Made by a program: the position numbers and the translations under genes. The notes beneath the pieces were generated by a model. That model did not search any database. It had not been told where the DNA came from and saw nothing but the letters and a program-made list of their open reading frames with translations. From contig CALCDS010000203.1 of the NCBI GenBank assembly GCA_937900065.1, positions 1 through 5,651 on the forward strand: DNA of 5,651 bases. The letters run 5' to 3'. The DNA is from an uncultured Clostridiaceae bacterium (GTDB taxonomy: Bacteria; Bacillota; Clostridia; Clostridiales; Oxobacteraceae). Position 1 is the first letter of the stretch. Every line of letters begins with the position of its first letter. Positions 5,576 through 5,651 of this stretch are shown one piece after another.

Positions 5576-5651
5576 CATATTTCAATATTTAATTGATTTA
5601 CTGTACTTCCACATTAAAAAGAAATAATTGCATCACTAAAATATATGTAAA

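Larger units (their letters stand above)
5339..5651 (-). other. Non-coding 5' leader region of eutG
   Basis: These 313 bases hold no convincing gene. From the transcript 5' side: 5651-5576 is AT-rich with no feature I can support; 5575-5498 is the EutV-responsive antiterminator; 5485-5449 is a perfect 13-bp inverted repeat; 5447-5414 is a weaker hairpin with a U-tract; a short hairpin CTGAT-GGCC-GTCAG follows at about 5404-5391; then the ribosome binding site. No adenosylcobalamin riboswitch core is recognisable here, although some Firmicute eut loci have one near eutG; it could lie beyond the window. Confidence 0.7.

Noticed and set aside
5403..5585. Possible 60-codon leader peptide on the minus strand
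   Set aside because: It reads straight through P1, P2, the terminator and the palindrome; its internal ATGs are simply the AATGAA hexaloops, and no ribosome binding site precedes it.
5576..5651. Promoter for the operon (TTTACA at the window edge as a -35 box) or an adenosylcobalamin riboswitch
   Set aside because: No good -10 box lies at the right distance from TTTACA, and no conserved B12-box sequence is visible. Both may lie outside the window.
1..5651. CRISPR array, tRNA or rRNA genes, insertion sequence
   Set aside because: No regularly spaced repeats, no RNA-gene signatures and no transposase were seen; the window is filled by one metabolic operon.

Overview
This window is part of an ethanolamine-utilisation (eut) operon from an AT-rich, low-GC Gram-positive bacterium. 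A clostridial or related Firmicute fits best: strong GGAGG-type ribosome binding sites, several TTG starts, Rho-independent terminators, and the EutV/EutW two-component antitermination pair used by Firmicutes in place of the enterobacterial activator EutR. All genes lie on the minus strand, so transcription runs from high to low coordinates.

In transcription order: a non-coding leader at the high-coordinate end; eutG (iron-dependent alcohol dehydrogenase, 5338-4175); eutS (microcompartment shell protein, 4149-3796); eutP (small GTPase-fold protein, 3784-3350); eutV (receiver plus ANTAR RNA-binding antiterminator, 3273-2698); eutW (cytoplasmic sensor histidine kinase, 2680-1265); and eutA (reactivating factor for ethanolamine ammonia-lyase, from 1139 and running off the window edge without its C-terminus). 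The lyase genes eutBC are expected just beyond position 1 but are not visible.

The best-supported regulatory content is two copies of a dual-hairpin antiterminator, one before eutG and one before eutA. Each has a P1 stem, a 6-7 nt linker, and a 4-bp P2 stem with hexaloop AATGAA. The 3' arm of P2 is also the start of a 13-bp terminator stem with a U-tract, so P2 and the terminator exclude each other. This is the known EutV target architecture: ethanolamine sensed by EutW leads to EutV phosphorylation, EutV holds P1/P2, and the terminator cannot form. Both proteins and two of their RNA targets are therefore in one window.

A third hairpin with an A1/G4 hexaloop (AATGAT) lies just upstream of the eutV ribosome binding site but has no terminator. 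Between the eutG terminator and the eutG start lie a perfect 13-bp inverted repeat and a second possible terminator-like hairpin, neither of which the EutV model explains. No wholly new system is apparent; the items worth a second look are these RNA elements and several start-codon choices.
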